Assembly (NCBI GenBank): GCA_046582185.1 | Contig: JAYGEX010000025.1 | Coordinates: forward strand, 151,155-215,154 | DNA length: 64,000 bases | Direction of reading: 5' to 3' | DNA from: GCA-002726655 sp046582185 | GTDB taxonomy: Bacteria > Pseudomonadota > Gammaproteobacteria > Pseudomonadales > Azotimanducaceae | Part shown: piece after piece, positions 24,981 to 35,070 of the stretch | How positions within the stretch are numbered: the first letter of the stretch is position 1 | How the letters are laid out: every line of letters begins with the position of its first letter | Program-made: the position numbers and the translations under genes | Notes under the pieces: generated by a model | Told to the model about the DNA's origin: nothing | Database searches by the model: none | What the model saw: the letters and a program-made list of their open reading frames with translations, nothing else

Positions 24981-26774
24981 TTACCGCACCGTCACACTCT
25001 TCGCCAAATTCCGGGGCCTATCAGGGTTAAGGCCGCGAACAACGGCAAGATGGTATGCCAGCAACTGACAAGGGATCATGGCGGCGACGATCGCCAGTGC
25101 CGGATCAGCAACATCAGGCAACAAAATGAATTGATCAAAGAGTTCATTATCTTCGCAGCCAATCGCAATCACATGAGCTCCACGGGATTTGAGTTCCGCA
25201 GCCACATTAATCATGTAATGGTCGTCTTTACCCACAAAGAGTATGACCGGGACACCTTTCTCCACCAGAGCAATAACACCATGCTTCAACTCCCCGGCAG
25301 CAAATGCTTCAGCATGTATATAGCTTGCTTCCTTGATATTGAGCGCCGCAACCTGGGCGGCGCCATAAAAGCCCGACCGGCCAAGAATATACAAGTGCTC
25401 TTCCTCGGCAATACTGATCGCCACGTTCTTCAGCTCACGAGATGTTTGATCGCAAAGATATCGACTGAGAGCAGTACTCAATTGATTCAGATCACCTTGG
25501 AAATCTGCAACTACAGCAATGGATTTGGCTAACATATAACCGAAGGTGACCTGCGCCGTTGCAGATTTGGTTGAAAGTACACAAATTTCAGGGCCGCAAT
25601 GGTTGGCAAAGTTGAACTCTGACATCCGCGCCAGTGTAGACATGGGCATATTAACCAGCGAAGCAATGCGCAGCCCCCAAGCACTTGCAACTTCTATCGC
25701 CTCAATGGTGTCTGCAGTCTCACCGCTCTGGCTGATGGCTAACAGGAAATCTCCTGATTTAAAGAGCCGCCTGGCGCTTTCTATTTCATATGCAGGAATA
25801 GCAAGAGCATTAATTCCTGCGACTTCTCGGAGCAGCCACGCGATTTGCACGCTGGCAAAATAAGCGCCTCCTGCACCAGTAACTAACACTCTATCGCAAG
25901 AATCCAGAGCACGGACAAATTTATCAAAGTCAGGCCCCAGTCGTGTCGCTTGCCTGGCGACCATATACCACTGCTCCATTATTTCCTTCAGCATGTAGTG
26001 AGGGAAATCCTCCTTGGTGAGCACCTCTGAATCTGGTGTGACCAGGGACCACTCCATGGCCAGTGATGCTCCATTTTCATCGAAGAGGCTGACACATCCA
26101 TTGCTGATCTCCACCAGCTGCCGCGCCTCCATGGGGCTACAAAATTCCGCTATATCCGGAAAGCTCAATACATCTGAGCCGAGGAAGAACTTGCCCTGCC
26201 CTTTCCCGACCACCAATGGCGAGCCATCTTTTATCCCCATCAATGAGCCATCTGCGAATAAAACCACAATCGTGTTCCTGCCATACAATTGCCTAAATAC
26301 CGCCAACAATGCATTGCGCCGTATCTCCATAAGCTCAGATTGATGGTCTCCCATGACCAAAAGGGACTGCGCCAAGAGGGACTGCAGTTCATTCTCCAGC
26401 AGATGCACGATGACTTCAGTATCGGTTTCGCTGGTATAGGTCACTGCACAGGTCTGCTTTTTCAGCACCTGGTAGTTTTCAACGATGCCGTTGTGAACGA
26501 GAGAGAATTCAGCGGAGGCATGAGGATGGCAATTCTCGACGTTAACACCGCCATGAGTTGCCCAGCGTGTGTGACCGATAACTGCAGTGCATTCGGGCAA
26601 CCTGTCCTGGATGTCATCAAGAGAATCGATGCTCTTGCGCATATGAATTCGACCTTCATCATCGTCGACCCAGGCAAAGCCATAACTGTCGTAGCCGCGA
26701 TACTGTAGTCGCTGCAAGCTGGATACAGCCAGATCTCCCACATTTTGCCCGATACAGGCAACTATTCCACACAT
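24981..26774 (-). CDS. glmS: Glutamine--fructose-6-phosphate aminotransferase GlmS
   Basis: About 597 residues. The N-terminal Ntn glutaminase starts MCGIVACIGQN, with Cys2 as the nucleophile after Met removal, then LQRLQYRGYDSYGFA, HTRWATHGGVN and NCHPHAS. Two SIS domains follow (ITGAGGAYFASVQIAW-like, AISQSGETADTIEA, LGRSGFYGAAQVAAL, AGELKHG), and the tail ends LNPDRPRNLAKSVTV. It makes glucosamine-6-phosphate for cell-wall or surface sugars. The frame extends 24 codons upstream, but Cys must follow the initiator, so ATG 26774 is certain. It is divergent from a TrmB-like regulator rather than next to glmU, suggesting a dedicated, possibly second copy. Confidence 0.95.
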   Translation of the reverse strand: MCGIVACIGQNVGDLAVSSLQRLQYRGYDSYGFAWVDDDEGRIHMRKSIDSLDDIQDRLPECTAVIGHTRWATHGGVNVENCHPHASAEFSLVHNGIVENYQVLKKQTCAVTYTSETDTEVIVHLLENELQSLLAQSLLVMGDHQSELMEIRRNALLAVFRQLYGRNTIVVLFADGSLMGIKDGSPLVVGKGQGKFFLGSDVLSFPDIAEFCSPMEARQLVEISNGCVSLFDENGASLAMEWSLVTPDSEVLTKEDFPHYMLKEIMEQWYMVARQATRLGPDFDKFVRALDSCDRVLVTGAGGAYFASVQIAWLLREVAGINALAIPAYEIESARRLFKSGDFLLAISQSGETADTIEAIEVASAWGLRIASLVNMPMSTLARMSEFNFANHCGPEICVLSTKSATAQVTFGYMLAKSIAVVADFQGDLNQLSTALSRYLCDQTSRELKNVAISIAEEEHLYILGRSGFYGAAQVAALNIKEASYIHAEAFAAGELKHGVIALVEKGVPVILFVGKDDHYMINVAAELKSRGAHVIAIGCEDNELFDQFILLPDVADPALAIVAAMIPCQLLAYHLAVVRGLNPDRPRNLAKSVTVR

Positions 26775-26853
26775 TGTCATTTCCAGGTTGTCATTGCTAT
26801 TTGATAAAAGCCAATATATAGCGGTAAAATCAGACATCAATACCAATTGTCAT
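26774..26853. promoter_or_regulatory. TTGTCAT repeats between glmS and the TrmB-like gene
   Basis: Three copies of TTGTCAT occur in direct orientation at 26774-26780, 26788-26794 and 26847-26853; the first overlaps the glmS start codon. The outer copies sit close to the start codons of the two divergent genes. They are candidate binding sites for the TrmB-like protein, giving autoregulation together with glmS control. This is inferred from position and repetition only. Confidence 0.45.
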
Positions 26854-26870
26854 CAAAATATTGACTAAAT

Positions 26871-27617
26871 ATGATAATTCACGAAACCCTGAGGGCACTC
26901 GGCCTCAGCGATAGGCAAACGGACATTTACCTGACGCTGCTAAAGCAGGGTCCGGGTTCTATTCGCGAGATCGCCGCAGGTGCCGGTATCAACCGGGGCA
27001 CGACCTACGAGGAGCTCAAGACACTAAAGGCAAGGTCGCTGGTCAGCTATTTTCCAAGAGGTAAGCGCAAGTTTTTCTGTGCTGAGCCGCCGGAGCAATT
27101 GGTGAAAATTGCAGAGGAAAAACAAGCAGTGTTGGAACAGGCCACCAATACTTTACGTCACGACATCCTACCTGACTTGAACAACCTGAAGATGGACTCT
27201 ACAACCACAAATGTTCACCATTACGAGGGTGATGACGGAATCGAGTTTGTATTGAAAGATATCCTCAGTACCGTAGAACGTACGCCCCACAAGCTCTACA
27301 GGGTTTATTCCTCCCGCCAGATACGAAAGTATCTGTATCGGCCCTTCCCTAATTTCACACGCCAGAGAGTTAAAAAAGAGATATTCGTTAATGTCATTGC
27401 GATAGGTGATGGCGGCGAAAATGCGCCCCTTGCGGAACGAAAATGGATTGCAACTGACTCCGGGACAACAGCGGCAAGTTACGTTGCGATTTACCCGCCA
27501 AAGTGCGCGATGATATCCCTGGTACAGGGAGATTATCCAACAGCCGTAATACTCGATTCCGAGGCTATTGCTCTGGTAATGCAGATTTCATTCGACACCC
27601 TTTGGGAGCGACTGTAG
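26871..27617 (+). CDS. TrmB-like transcriptional regulator
   Basis: A 248-residue protein with an N-terminal winged HTH (LRALGLSDRQTDIYLTLLKQG, cut by the SIREIAAGAGINRGTTYEEL recognition region), a short coiled coil (VKIAEEKQAVLEQATNTL) and a C-terminal sugar-sensor-like domain (HHYEGDDGIEFVLKDIL onwards). TrmB-type regulators sense sugars or sugar phosphates, which fits control of the divergent glmS. In bacteria outside Archaea such pairs are little studied. Both start codons are within 97 bases. Confidence 0.8.
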   Translation: MIIHETLRALGLSDRQTDIYLTLLKQGPGSIREIAAGAGINRGTTYEELKTLKARSLVSYFPRGKRKFFCAEPPEQLVKIAEEKQAVLEQATNTLRHDILPDLNNLKMDSTTTNVHHYEGDDGIEFVLKDILSTVERTPHKLYRVYSSRQIRKYLYRPFPNFTRQRVKKEIFVNVIAIGDGGENAPLAERKWIATDSGTTAASYVAIYPPKCAMISLVQGDYPTAVILDSEAIALVMQISFDTLWERL

Positions 27618-27743
27618 ATTGTCCGTGCCTATAGGCGAAATAGGGTTATTTTCGTCTGTAAAAAGATATTCAGCGTTTGCGCATCCCAGCCTGATAGCGC
27701 AAACTTCCGATTGTCGACCTCAAAACTCGCTGGAGCCCTGAAT

Positions 27744-28172
27744 ATGGCTAAAACAAGTATTTCTGAATTCATGGTTGAAAACCCTCTCTCTGTTCTCCCC
27801 TCCATGAACGTATATGAAGCTGCACACGAAATACTCACCAATCGGGTATCGGGTGTCACAGTCGTCAACGAAACAGGCCAGTTAGTCGGCATGTTGTCTG
27901 AACTCGATTGCCTACAGGCCATGATTACCAGTGTTTACAATGGTGCAGACCCAGGCGGCGCTCTGGTCAGTGACATTATGACTAAAGACGTTGAAGTAAA
28001 TGACCCGGACGATGTCATTCTTGAAGTTGCAAACTCAATGCTCGACCATAAACATCGCAGGCGCCCAGTTGTTCGAGACGGCGTGCTCAAGGGGCAGCTC
28101 ACATGCAGGCAGATACTCAAGGCGGTGACCGAATTTGCCGACGAACACCACACCGAAGAGCTCAAAAACTGA
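27744..28172 (+). CDS. CBS-domain pair protein
   Basis: About 142 residues made of two CBS motifs: the first FMVENPLSVLPSMNVYEAA to GMLSELDCLQAMI, the second DIMTKDVEVNDPDDVILEVA to RRRPVVRDGVLKGQL. Such stand-alone pairs bind adenine nucleotides and regulate partner enzymes or transporters. ATG 27744 lies 9 bases after GGAG; a TTG at 27711 is rejected. It is followed by the broken gene at 28270, perhaps a former partner in one transcript. Confidence 0.85.
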   Translation: MAKTSISEFMVENPLSVLPSMNVYEAAHEILTNRVSGVTVVNETGQLVGMLSELDCLQAMITSVYNGADPGGALVSDIMTKDVEVNDPDDVILEVANSMLDHKHRRRPVVRDGVLKGQLTCRQILKAVTEFADEHHTEELKN

Positions 28173-28269
28173 TCGTTCCACAAGCCAACTACATAATTCC
28201 TGCAGACATTTACCTAGCCCCTGAAGAAATGCTCTGCTTCCGCGCCAATTTCCTTGTATCCTTGCCACT

Positions 28270-29087
28270 ATGAGCGAAATACTCACCAAGTTGGAGAACG
28301 CCGTCGAGGAAGTTGAGGATCAACTTCTGCAGAATTTCGTCGAATTCGCAAAACCTCATCACCCGAGTCCTACAGCGCCATAGACGAAGGTATAAGGAAT
28401 TCTCTGGATGATGTTGTCCGGACCCTGTGGCATGAGCTGGAGCACAGCGGCGTCAAAGTCAATCTAAGCCTTCGTACCCGCCGTGATGAAGAACTGTCCA
28501 TGAGGATGATTGTCCTCAAGAAACTGCTGGATATCCCAATCCCCACCTCATTTCTGTTTGATGTAGAGGAAGCGCTCAATCTTGCCCGTCTGGGCCCGGA
28601 TAAACGACAAAATACCGAAACTAAAGACGAAAGCCCTGCTGGCGATGATTCCGGGAGTATTCTTGGCTCAATCAAGGGAATTTTTGGCAGTAAGCAAAGT
28701 CCCGATCAAGATCAACAGAACGAATCCGCGCCCAAAGCTTCTACATGGACAACGATGTATTCAACGCAGCTAGCCGGCTGGCCACGCTGGCTGCCAGGTT
28801 AAAGACCAGCGGTAAAACCTGTTGTTGTCAGGAAGCGGCCAACAACGCCAGCAAAGGATTTGCCACAAACGCCGGATGCGATCCGCAAGAAGCTCGAATC
28901 CCGTGAATTTGATGCTGGAACAGCTGGTAAAGCCTCATTTGGCTCGAAAGATATAGAGCCCATTGCACCCCAGGAAGTGGCCCCACCCAGAAAACCAAAA
29001 GTTAAAGAAGAACCACCCGAACCACCTACGGATAAGGCGATATTTGAGTCCAAGGACCTTTCTTCCACACCTCCGGGTAAGCAATAA
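28270..29087 (+). pseudogene. Frameshifted gene of unknown function
   Basis: Four open pieces look like one protein of about 270 residues. ATG 28270 gives MSEILTKLENAVEEVEDQ to a TAG at about 28381. The -1 frame continues as ESYSAIDEGIRNSLDDVVRT, RTRRDEELSMRMIVLKKLL and ARLGPDKRQNT. A second shift near 28735 gives MDNDVFNAASRLATLAARLK, and a third near 28815 returns to VVVRKRPTTPAKDLPQTPD, ending in a Pro/Lys/Glu-rich tail at 29087. Each junction lies in or next to an A-run, so the changes are single-base indels. I do not recognise the family. It follows the CBS-domain gene by about 100 bases. Confidence 0.6.
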
Positions 29088-29136
29088 AGCTGCACTCGTC
29101 CAGTGCGAAGTATTCCTGCTATAAATCAGTGGTTGC

Positions 29137-30627
29137 CTAAAGATATCGCTGCTTGAGATGATCTTGGAAGTAGCGGTCATTTAGAGTTTCGCCTGTGGCA
29201 TTAACGAGCAAGTCATCAAAAGACAAAAACTTGGCTTTACTGTGAATATTTTCCCTCAACCAGGTGAGCAGCGGCACAAAATTTCCCGAACGAATCTCCT
29301 CAAGCATATCCGGTACTTGCGCCTTCGCCGCTGCAAAAAATTGCGCGGCGGTCATCGCGCCAAGGGTGTAGGTGGGGAAATACCCAAACAACCCTGCCGG
29401 CCAATGCACATCCTGCAAACAACCATCCTTAAAATCCCCCTTTGTCGATAGGGAAAAGTAGGACTGCATCTTCGTATCCCAGACTTCTGGTATATCTATG
29501 ACGGTCAAGCCTCCTTCGACAAGATCTCGCTCAATCTCGTAGCGCATAATGACATGCAATGGGTAAGTCACTTCGTCCGCGTCCACTCGAATATAGCTGC
29601 GTTCTACCTTGGTATACAGACGATGCAGATTATCGACACTCCAGGCGGGATCATTACTTTCCTGACCCAGAAAAGTCCGCTGTGCAATTGGCGTCATGAA
29701 CTGCAAAAATTCAATTGAGCGACAGGCTTGCATTTCCATCAGCAAGGACTGACTCTCATGAGTACCAGCACTCAACGCAGCCCCAACGGGTTGTGTGATC
29801 CAATCCTTGGGCAAGCCCTGCTCATACATGGCATGACCCGTTTCATGGATCACTCCCATCAGGGACTGAACGAAGTTATCGTCAGAATACCTTGTGGTAA
29901 TACGTACATCTTCCGGTACACCACCGCAAAAGGGGTGATGACTGATATCGAGGCGCCCATGTTCGAAGTCGAAACCCAGAGTCGACATGATGGACATGCC
30001 TAGCTCCTTTTGCTTCGCGACTGGAAAGCTATCCCCTACAGAGACGACTGGATTCTGTTTTTGAAGCTCAATCACTTCATCCACCAGGCCTGGGAGAAAT
30101 GACTTTAACCCGGAAAACAGCTTATCCAATTTCTCACAGGTCATATCTGGTTCATACACATCAAGCATAGCGTTATATAAAGAGAGTCCGGTAGAGTCAG
30201 CACGCATCGCAGCTTCTTCACGAATGAAGCCAAGAACTTTGTCCAGCAATGGCTGCATATCCTGCCAGTTATTTTCAGCACGATAGATTTGCCACGCTTG
30301 CTCACATTCGGCAGTGCTTCTCGTTAGATGGCCAACCAGATCTGAATTCAAACATGTGGCCTCTCGATGTTGTCGCGACATTTCTCGAACGTTGGCATTC
30401 TCCTGGCCGGACAGATCCTCCTCAGCCGCCAACTCTAGCCAATCGAACATTCGTTCGTCCGTCTTTAATTCATGAATTGTCACGCCCAGGGTGGCCAGGG
30501 CATCACCTCTCGCCCGGCCGCCGCCAGCGGGCATCATCGCCGCAGCATCCCAGCTAGTAATCGACTGAACATGCTCCAGATCTGAAATTTTCTTAAACTG
30601 TCTAACCAGTTGTTGGTAGGCGCTCAT
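29137..30627 (-). CDS. M32 family metallocarboxypeptidase
   Basis: About 496 residues of the Taq carboxypeptidase family. The zinc motif is GVIHETGHAMYEQGLP (HExxH), with the downstream Glu in SAGTHESQSLLMEMQ. The start VRQFKKISDLEHVQSITSWD and the RVDADEVTYPLHVIMRYEIE stretch are family hallmarks. It is a cytosolic Zn/Co exopeptidase that removes C-terminal residues with broad specificity. The frame is open to 30723, but ATG 30627 with GGAA upstream matches homologues. It ends 49 bases from the end of the broken gene on the other strand. Confidence 0.93.
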   Translation of the reverse strand: MSAYQQLVRQFKKISDLEHVQSITSWDAAAMMPAGGGRARGDALATLGVTIHELKTDERMFDWLELAAEEDLSGQENANVREMSRQHREATCLNSDLVGHLTRSTAECEQAWQIYRAENNWQDMQPLLDKVLGFIREEAAMRADSTGLSLYNAMLDVYEPDMTCEKLDKLFSGLKSFLPGLVDEVIELQKQNPVVSVGDSFPVAKQKELGMSIMSTLGFDFEHGRLDISHHPFCGGVPEDVRITTRYSDDNFVQSLMGVIHETGHAMYEQGLPKDWITQPVGAALSAGTHESQSLLMEMQACRSIEFLQFMTPIAQRTFLGQESNDPAWSVDNLHRLYTKVERSYIRVDADEVTYPLHVIMRYEIERDLVEGGLTVIDIPEVWDTKMQSYFSLSTKGDFKDGCLQDVHWPAGLFGYFPTYTLGAMTAAQFFAAAKAQVPDMLEEIRSGNFVPLLTWLRENIHSKAKFLSFDDLLVNATGETLNDRYFQDHLKQRYL

Positions 30628-30861
30628 AGTATTTCCATGGATGTAAATGCTTGTCTGGCGAATCGCCAGTTTCTTTAACTCCAGATTCTCGACTTGAAGA
30701 TCCCGCAAGGTGATTTTCCGCAAGTCATTTGCCAGCTTACAGTGAAGCCGCCAGGGCTGAGAACTACTGCTCTTGAGTTTAGTTTCGCTCCCGGCCTATA
30801 TTTCATCTCAATGATGCCATGGTATGCTCATGATCATCTGTAATTATTAAAGAGATCAAAC

Positions 30862-32313
30862 ATGGGCCTAAAATCAGTCAGCCAGATTATATCCGACAAT
30901 GCGAAGGCAGACCCGAACAGGCCTACAATCACCCATGAAGACAGGACTATAAGCCGACAAGAACTGGATCTGAGCACCAATCGCCTGGCCCGCGCTTATG
31001 AAAAACTCGGCGTCTGTGAAGGAGACATGGTCACTGTTGCCCTTCCAAATTCAATAGAATTTTACGAAGCCTGCATCGCCATCTGGAAGCTGGGAGCAAC
31101 GCCGCAACCAATTTCCGCACGTCTGCCGAAGATGGAAAGAGAGGCAATAGTCGAGCTTGCTGACCCTGCCATTGTTGTTGGCGCAGAGCCCGGCTCCCAT
31201 GGGAAAAGAACCATACTGCCCATTGGTTATGAAGCTGCTCCCTCACTGTCCGACGCGCCCTTGCCTGACAAAACTGCCAAATACTGGAAGGCACCAACAT
31301 CCGGAGGGTCTACAGGCCGCCCCAAGATAATCGTTTCGGAAAGCCCAGGAGCATTTGACTTCAGCCTCGCCTTGCCGTTACGACAGCAACGCAATCGCGC
31401 CCAGCTGGTATCAGGCCCCCTGTACCACAACGGCCCGTTCTCCTTTTCCATGAATGGACTCTATCTGGGTAATCACATCATTGTGATGACGAGATTTGAT
31501 GCGGAGCAAACCTTACAACTCATCGAACAGCATCAGATAGACTGGATGATGATGGTACCAACAATGATGTTACGCATCTGGAAGCTACCGACAGATATCC
31601 GCGACAAATATGACCTAAGTTCTCTTCGCATCATGTTGCATCTTGCTGCACCTTGCCCTCCCTGGTTGAAAGAAGAATGGATCAACTGGCTTGGCGCCGA
31701 CAAAGTCCACGAGTTATTCGGCGGCACAGAAGGCACAGGCGCCACCTGGATTACTGGCGATGAATGGATGCAACACAAAGGATCTGTTGGAAAGCTAATG
31801 GGTAAAAGCGAGGTCAAGGTTCTGGATGAAGATGGCAAGGAACTGCCAGCCGGCGAAATAGGTGAAATCTACCTTCTTCCCGAAAGTGGTGGCTGCAGCA
31901 CCTACCACTACATTGGTGCCGAATCGAAGCCAATCGAAGGAGGATGGGAATCTCTCGGCGATCTTGGCTATGTGGATGAAGAGGGATACATTTATCTTAC
32001 CGACAGAAAGACTGACATGATATTAAGCGGTGGTGCGAATATATATCCGGCAGAAGTTGAGGCGGCGATAGATGCACATCCAGCTGTTCGTTCAAGTGCT
32101 GTCATCGGTTTACCTGATGACGACCTTGGCCAGGTAATTCATGGCATCGTCGATGCCCCCGACGGTGTCAGCGAAGAAGATCTTATTGCGTTTCTCACAG
32201 AGCGAATGGTTCGCTACAAGATCCCCAGAACCCTGGAGTTCGTAGATCATCCACTTCGCGATGATGCGGGTAAAACTCGAAGATCTGCTCTGCTCAAGGA
32301 ACGCGTTGGCTGA
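30862..32313 (+). CDS. AMP-binding acyl-CoA synthetase
   Basis: A 483-residue ANL-superfamily ligase. The P-loop is APTSGGSTGRPKIIV, the A5 motif is LFGGTEGTGATW, GWESLGDLGYVDEEGYIYLTDR is cut by the core LGDLGYVDEEGY, and the hinge follows in DRKTDMILSGGANIYPAEVE. The catalytic Lys is expected in the C-terminal DDAGKTRRSALL. It is somewhat shorter than typical fatty acyl-CoA synthetases (500-560), and the loop between residues 100 and 150 is compact. It would activate a fatty, aromatic or terpenoid acid in the cytosol. Confidence 0.9.
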   Translation: MGLKSVSQIISDNAKADPNRPTITHEDRTISRQELDLSTNRLARAYEKLGVCEGDMVTVALPNSIEFYEACIAIWKLGATPQPISARLPKMEREAIVELADPAIVVGAEPGSHGKRTILPIGYEAAPSLSDAPLPDKTAKYWKAPTSGGSTGRPKIIVSESPGAFDFSLALPLRQQRNRAQLVSGPLYHNGPFSFSMNGLYLGNHIIVMTRFDAEQTLQLIEQHQIDWMMMVPTMMLRIWKLPTDIRDKYDLSSLRIMLHLAAPCPPWLKEEWINWLGADKVHELFGGTEGTGATWITGDEWMQHKGSVGKLMGKSEVKVLDEDGKELPAGEIGEIYLLPESGGCSTYHYIGAESKPIEGGWESLGDLGYVDEEGYIYLTDRKTDMILSGGANIYPAEVEAAIDAHPAVRSSAVIGLPDDDLGQVIHGIVDAPDGVSEEDLIAFLTERMVRYKIPRTLEFVDHPLRDDAGKTRRSALLKERVG

Positions 32314-32347
32314 CGCAGCCAGCCCGATCAGGCCATTGAATAGAAAC

Positions 32348-33034
32348 TCAAGTTGGCATCGGCACAGTTCCAAACAATGACTCATTCAAATGGGATGAAT
32401 CATTGAAGCGCCGCACGATGATCTTTCCTGAGTTCATCACAATATGACTGATCGAGGCATTATCAGCACCACTAAATGAAAACGGCGTAGCACCGGTTGC
32501 CTCCGCCAGGATGTGGGCAATTACCCCGCCATGCACCACAGCCACGACCAGCTGATCGGGGTGCGCCTTGGCAATCTTGCTGAGTCCCCTTTGTACACGC
32601 TCCTTCAAGCTACTAAGAGACTCCGCGCCAGGAATAACATCCCAGCGCTCCTCCTCCTGCATTTTCAGATATATAGGATCGCTTTCGTAAGCTTTAATTC
32701 GAAATAAGCCGCCTTCCCATTGCCCCAGATGAACCTCTCTCAGCTCGGGCTCTACAACTGGCTCTATGCCCAGATGTTTGCACAATGGCGCAGCTGTCTC
32801 CTGGGTCCTGCACAAAGTGGTCACATATATTGCATCGATCGCTAAATGTCGCAGGCGCTCTCCAACTCTTATTGCCTGCTCCCTGCCAGTCTCCGCCAAT
32901 TCAGGATCGCCATGCCCATCAACCAGGGGAAACGGATTTCCCGGCGTCGCTGCCCTTGATTCTCCATGCCTGACTAACAGTATTTCTGTGGCGCCGGCAG
33001 GCCTTTCAAACTTGTGTTGACGGTATTCTTTCAA
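32348..33034 (-). CDS. Histidine phosphatase family protein
   Basis: A 228-residue phosphoglycerate-mutase-like protein. ILLVRHGESRAA carries the phosphorylated His, ETGREQAIRVGERL and YVTTLCRTQETA the family helix, REVHLGQWEGGLF the acid region, and VVAVVHGGVIAHILAEATG the second His. It lies convergent with the acyl-CoA synthetase (35 bases apart). Likely a cytosolic phosphatase of unknown substrate. Confidence 0.88.
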   Translation of the reverse strand: MKEYRQHKFERPAGATEILLVRHGESRAATPGNPFPLVDGHGDPELAETGREQAIRVGERLRHLAIDAIYVTTLCRTQETAAPLCKHLGIEPVVEPELREVHLGQWEGGLFRIKAYESDPIYLKMQEEERWDVIPGAESLSSLKERVQRGLSKIAKAHPDQLVVAVVHGGVIAHILAEATGATPFSFSGADNASISHIVMNSGKIIVRRFNDSSHLNESLFGTVPMPT

Positions 33035-33092
33035 TTTTTTTGTCTCGCTTCAGGTGAATCGCCGAATCAGACCCGATTCAGGTTAGTATTAA

Positions 33093-34305
33093 ATGAAGAT
33101 AGCATTATTAAGAACTTCGATGAAGGCCCGACTGGAAAGCAACATATGGAAACTAACGGCGCAGAAGTCTTTAGTCACTGCCTACTTCCAACTACCGATT
33201 ATCGTACTCTTCTGGCAGGATGCCGGTCTGAGCATGTTGCAGATCATGACGCTTCATGCCATCTTCTCTGTTGCAACGGTCTTACTGGAGTTGCCATCAG
33301 GTATCTTCGCAGATCTATACGGCCGTAAACTGACATTAATTCTGGCAACGCTCTACCTTGGGCATTGCTACATATTGTATGGCAGAAAACTTCAATCAAT
33401 TTCTGATAGCAGAGCTGTTTCTCGCCGGCTTTGTTGCACTTCAATCAGGTGCAGACTCGACATTTCTATACGACACCCTGAAGTCTTTGAAGAGATCTTC
33501 CGAGTACGCCAAAATTCTCGGCAATGTCATATTTCTAAGCACTATTGTGCTCGCCCTTACAAATGTTGTTGGAGGATTCATCGGTGAATACAATCTCAGA
33601 TGGACTCTCTTCGCTTGTCTGCCTTTTGTATTTTCAGCATTCATTATCAGTTTTACACTATTTGAACCGACACCCTCTTCCCAGAATGACTCCAATGGGA
33701 CAGCGAGAGAGAAGGTAAGACAGCAACTAGTGGAACTCAGCCGCGTTATTGGCGGCGATAAGACCTTAATCTGGCTAATTATCTATGCGGGGGTCGTGCT
33801 GACATTTAATCAAGCTGGTCTCTGGTTATATCAGCCATATTTTGAACTGACCGGCATCTCGATTTTTATGTTTGGAATTATCTTCGCCAGTTTCCAGGTG
33901 GTATCTGCTTTTGCAGGTAAATGGTGCTACAAGGTAAGGAATCAAGTGGGTGAGAAGACCATTCTCACCTCATTGTTGTTTATTAGTACCGGTGCTTCCC
34001 TGCTGCTCGGAAACCTGGTTTTTACCTACAGCTTCACCTTTATATTCCTGCTCCAGGTGGTCCGGGGATTCTACAAGATTCTTTTTAGCGATCTGATTAA
34101 TCGGCGAGTAGAGTCCAAAGTCAAAATCAGTGTTTTATCTGTTCAAAACCTGGCAGGCCGTATGTTAACTGCCGTCGTAATGCCATTTATAGGTTACTTC
34201 GCTGACATTTATTCAATCTCCCAGACATTCACCCTTATCGCAATCATTGGCACGGCTTGCGGCCTTCCAGTCTTGTTCGCTCTCAAACTACAGAAGGTAA
34301 TCTGA
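33093..34305 (+). pseudogene. Frameshifted MFS transporter
   Basis: The frame from ATG 33093 encodes the first three MFS segments (LPIIVLFWQDAGLSMLQI, ELPSGIFADLYGRKLTLIL) and then loses meaning. From about 33350 the +1 frame continues with YCMAENFNQFLIAELFLAGF and nine further membrane segments to 34305, giving about 400 residues. ADLYGRK is the loop-2/3 motif. Removing one G from the TTGGGC run at about 33350 restores a continuous protein (LATLYLGIATYCMA). Either a recent pseudogene or a single-base sequence error; programmed frameshifting is unlikely without a slippery heptamer. Confidence 0.75.
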
Positions 34306-34315
34306 GGCTCGGCCT

Positions 34316-34825
34316 CTAAATGCTTGCTTCCATCAGATAGAGCTTGGTCGCAGACAGACCTTTCTGAGAAGGCATGCTCTGATTAGAGACATTTTTCTGA
34401 TCGATCATAACCAGCGCCAACCCTTCACTCTTACCTAGTTTCTGTACGCCCTCGATGCCGTTCTTGTAAAAAACGACGTAAGCCGTCGCGCTAGATTTTG
34501 TTCGGCTACCAACACTGATGGAGCTTCCCTGAAAGTTGACCTTTTTAACAACATCCAAGGCAATCTGTTCCCATCGATCATCAGGAAAGGATACTTTGTC
34601 CTTAACGCGATTAAACCTGAATGTGTTCTTTCTCTTTTGTTTTCCTGAAATCTGGTAAAAGCCATCGTACTCAGCGTTTAGTATTTTCTCTGCAAGGTCT
34701 GGTGCCAATCTTTCTCTGATGGCCTTCGAAATTGTCGCGTTGGAACTAACCGTAGCGCCGCCGTCACTCAAGGCCCATGACGGGACCGAAATTAACAACA
34801 CAATTGCAATGATGAATGTCTTCAT
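34316..34825 (-). CDS. Small secreted hypothetical protein
   Basis: A 169-residue protein with a clear signal peptide (MKTFIIAIVLLISVPSWA) behind AGGAGAAG. The mature part has FNRVKDKVSFPDDRWEQIAL and alternating short strands, suggestive of a small beta-rich periplasmic domain. I do not recognise the family. It is convergent with the broken MFS gene (11 bases apart). Confidence 0.7.
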   Translation of the reverse strand: MKTFIIAIVLLISVPSWALSDGGATVSSNATISKAIRERLAPDLAEKILNAEYDGFYQISGKQKRKNTFRFNRVKDKVSFPDDRWEQIALDVVKKVNFQGSSISVGSRTKSSATAYVVFYKNGIEGVQKLGKSEGLALVMIDQKNVSNQSMPSQKGLSATKLYLMEASI

Positions 34826-35070
34826 GATCTTCTTCTCCTGTCGAACAAATAAATTCTTTGTCTAGTGATTGTTTGGCGTTATTACCGGATACACCCAGTG
34901 TCACCTCTATGACGATGCAGTTTAAGAAAAGGTTTGAATAAATCTCGAAATTTGAGTTGAAACGACTCATGAAAACGGTGAAATGCAAAAATTGGCTAAT
35001 AAACGCTGAACTTTCCCTCTGATGACCACAATGCGGCCCATCATATTTGGTACTATCCTGCGGCAACTAC

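Noticed and set aside
33341..33360. Programmed +1 or -1 frameshift in the MFS gene
   Set aside because: No slippery heptamer or downstream structure; a single extra G in TTGGGC explains the break.
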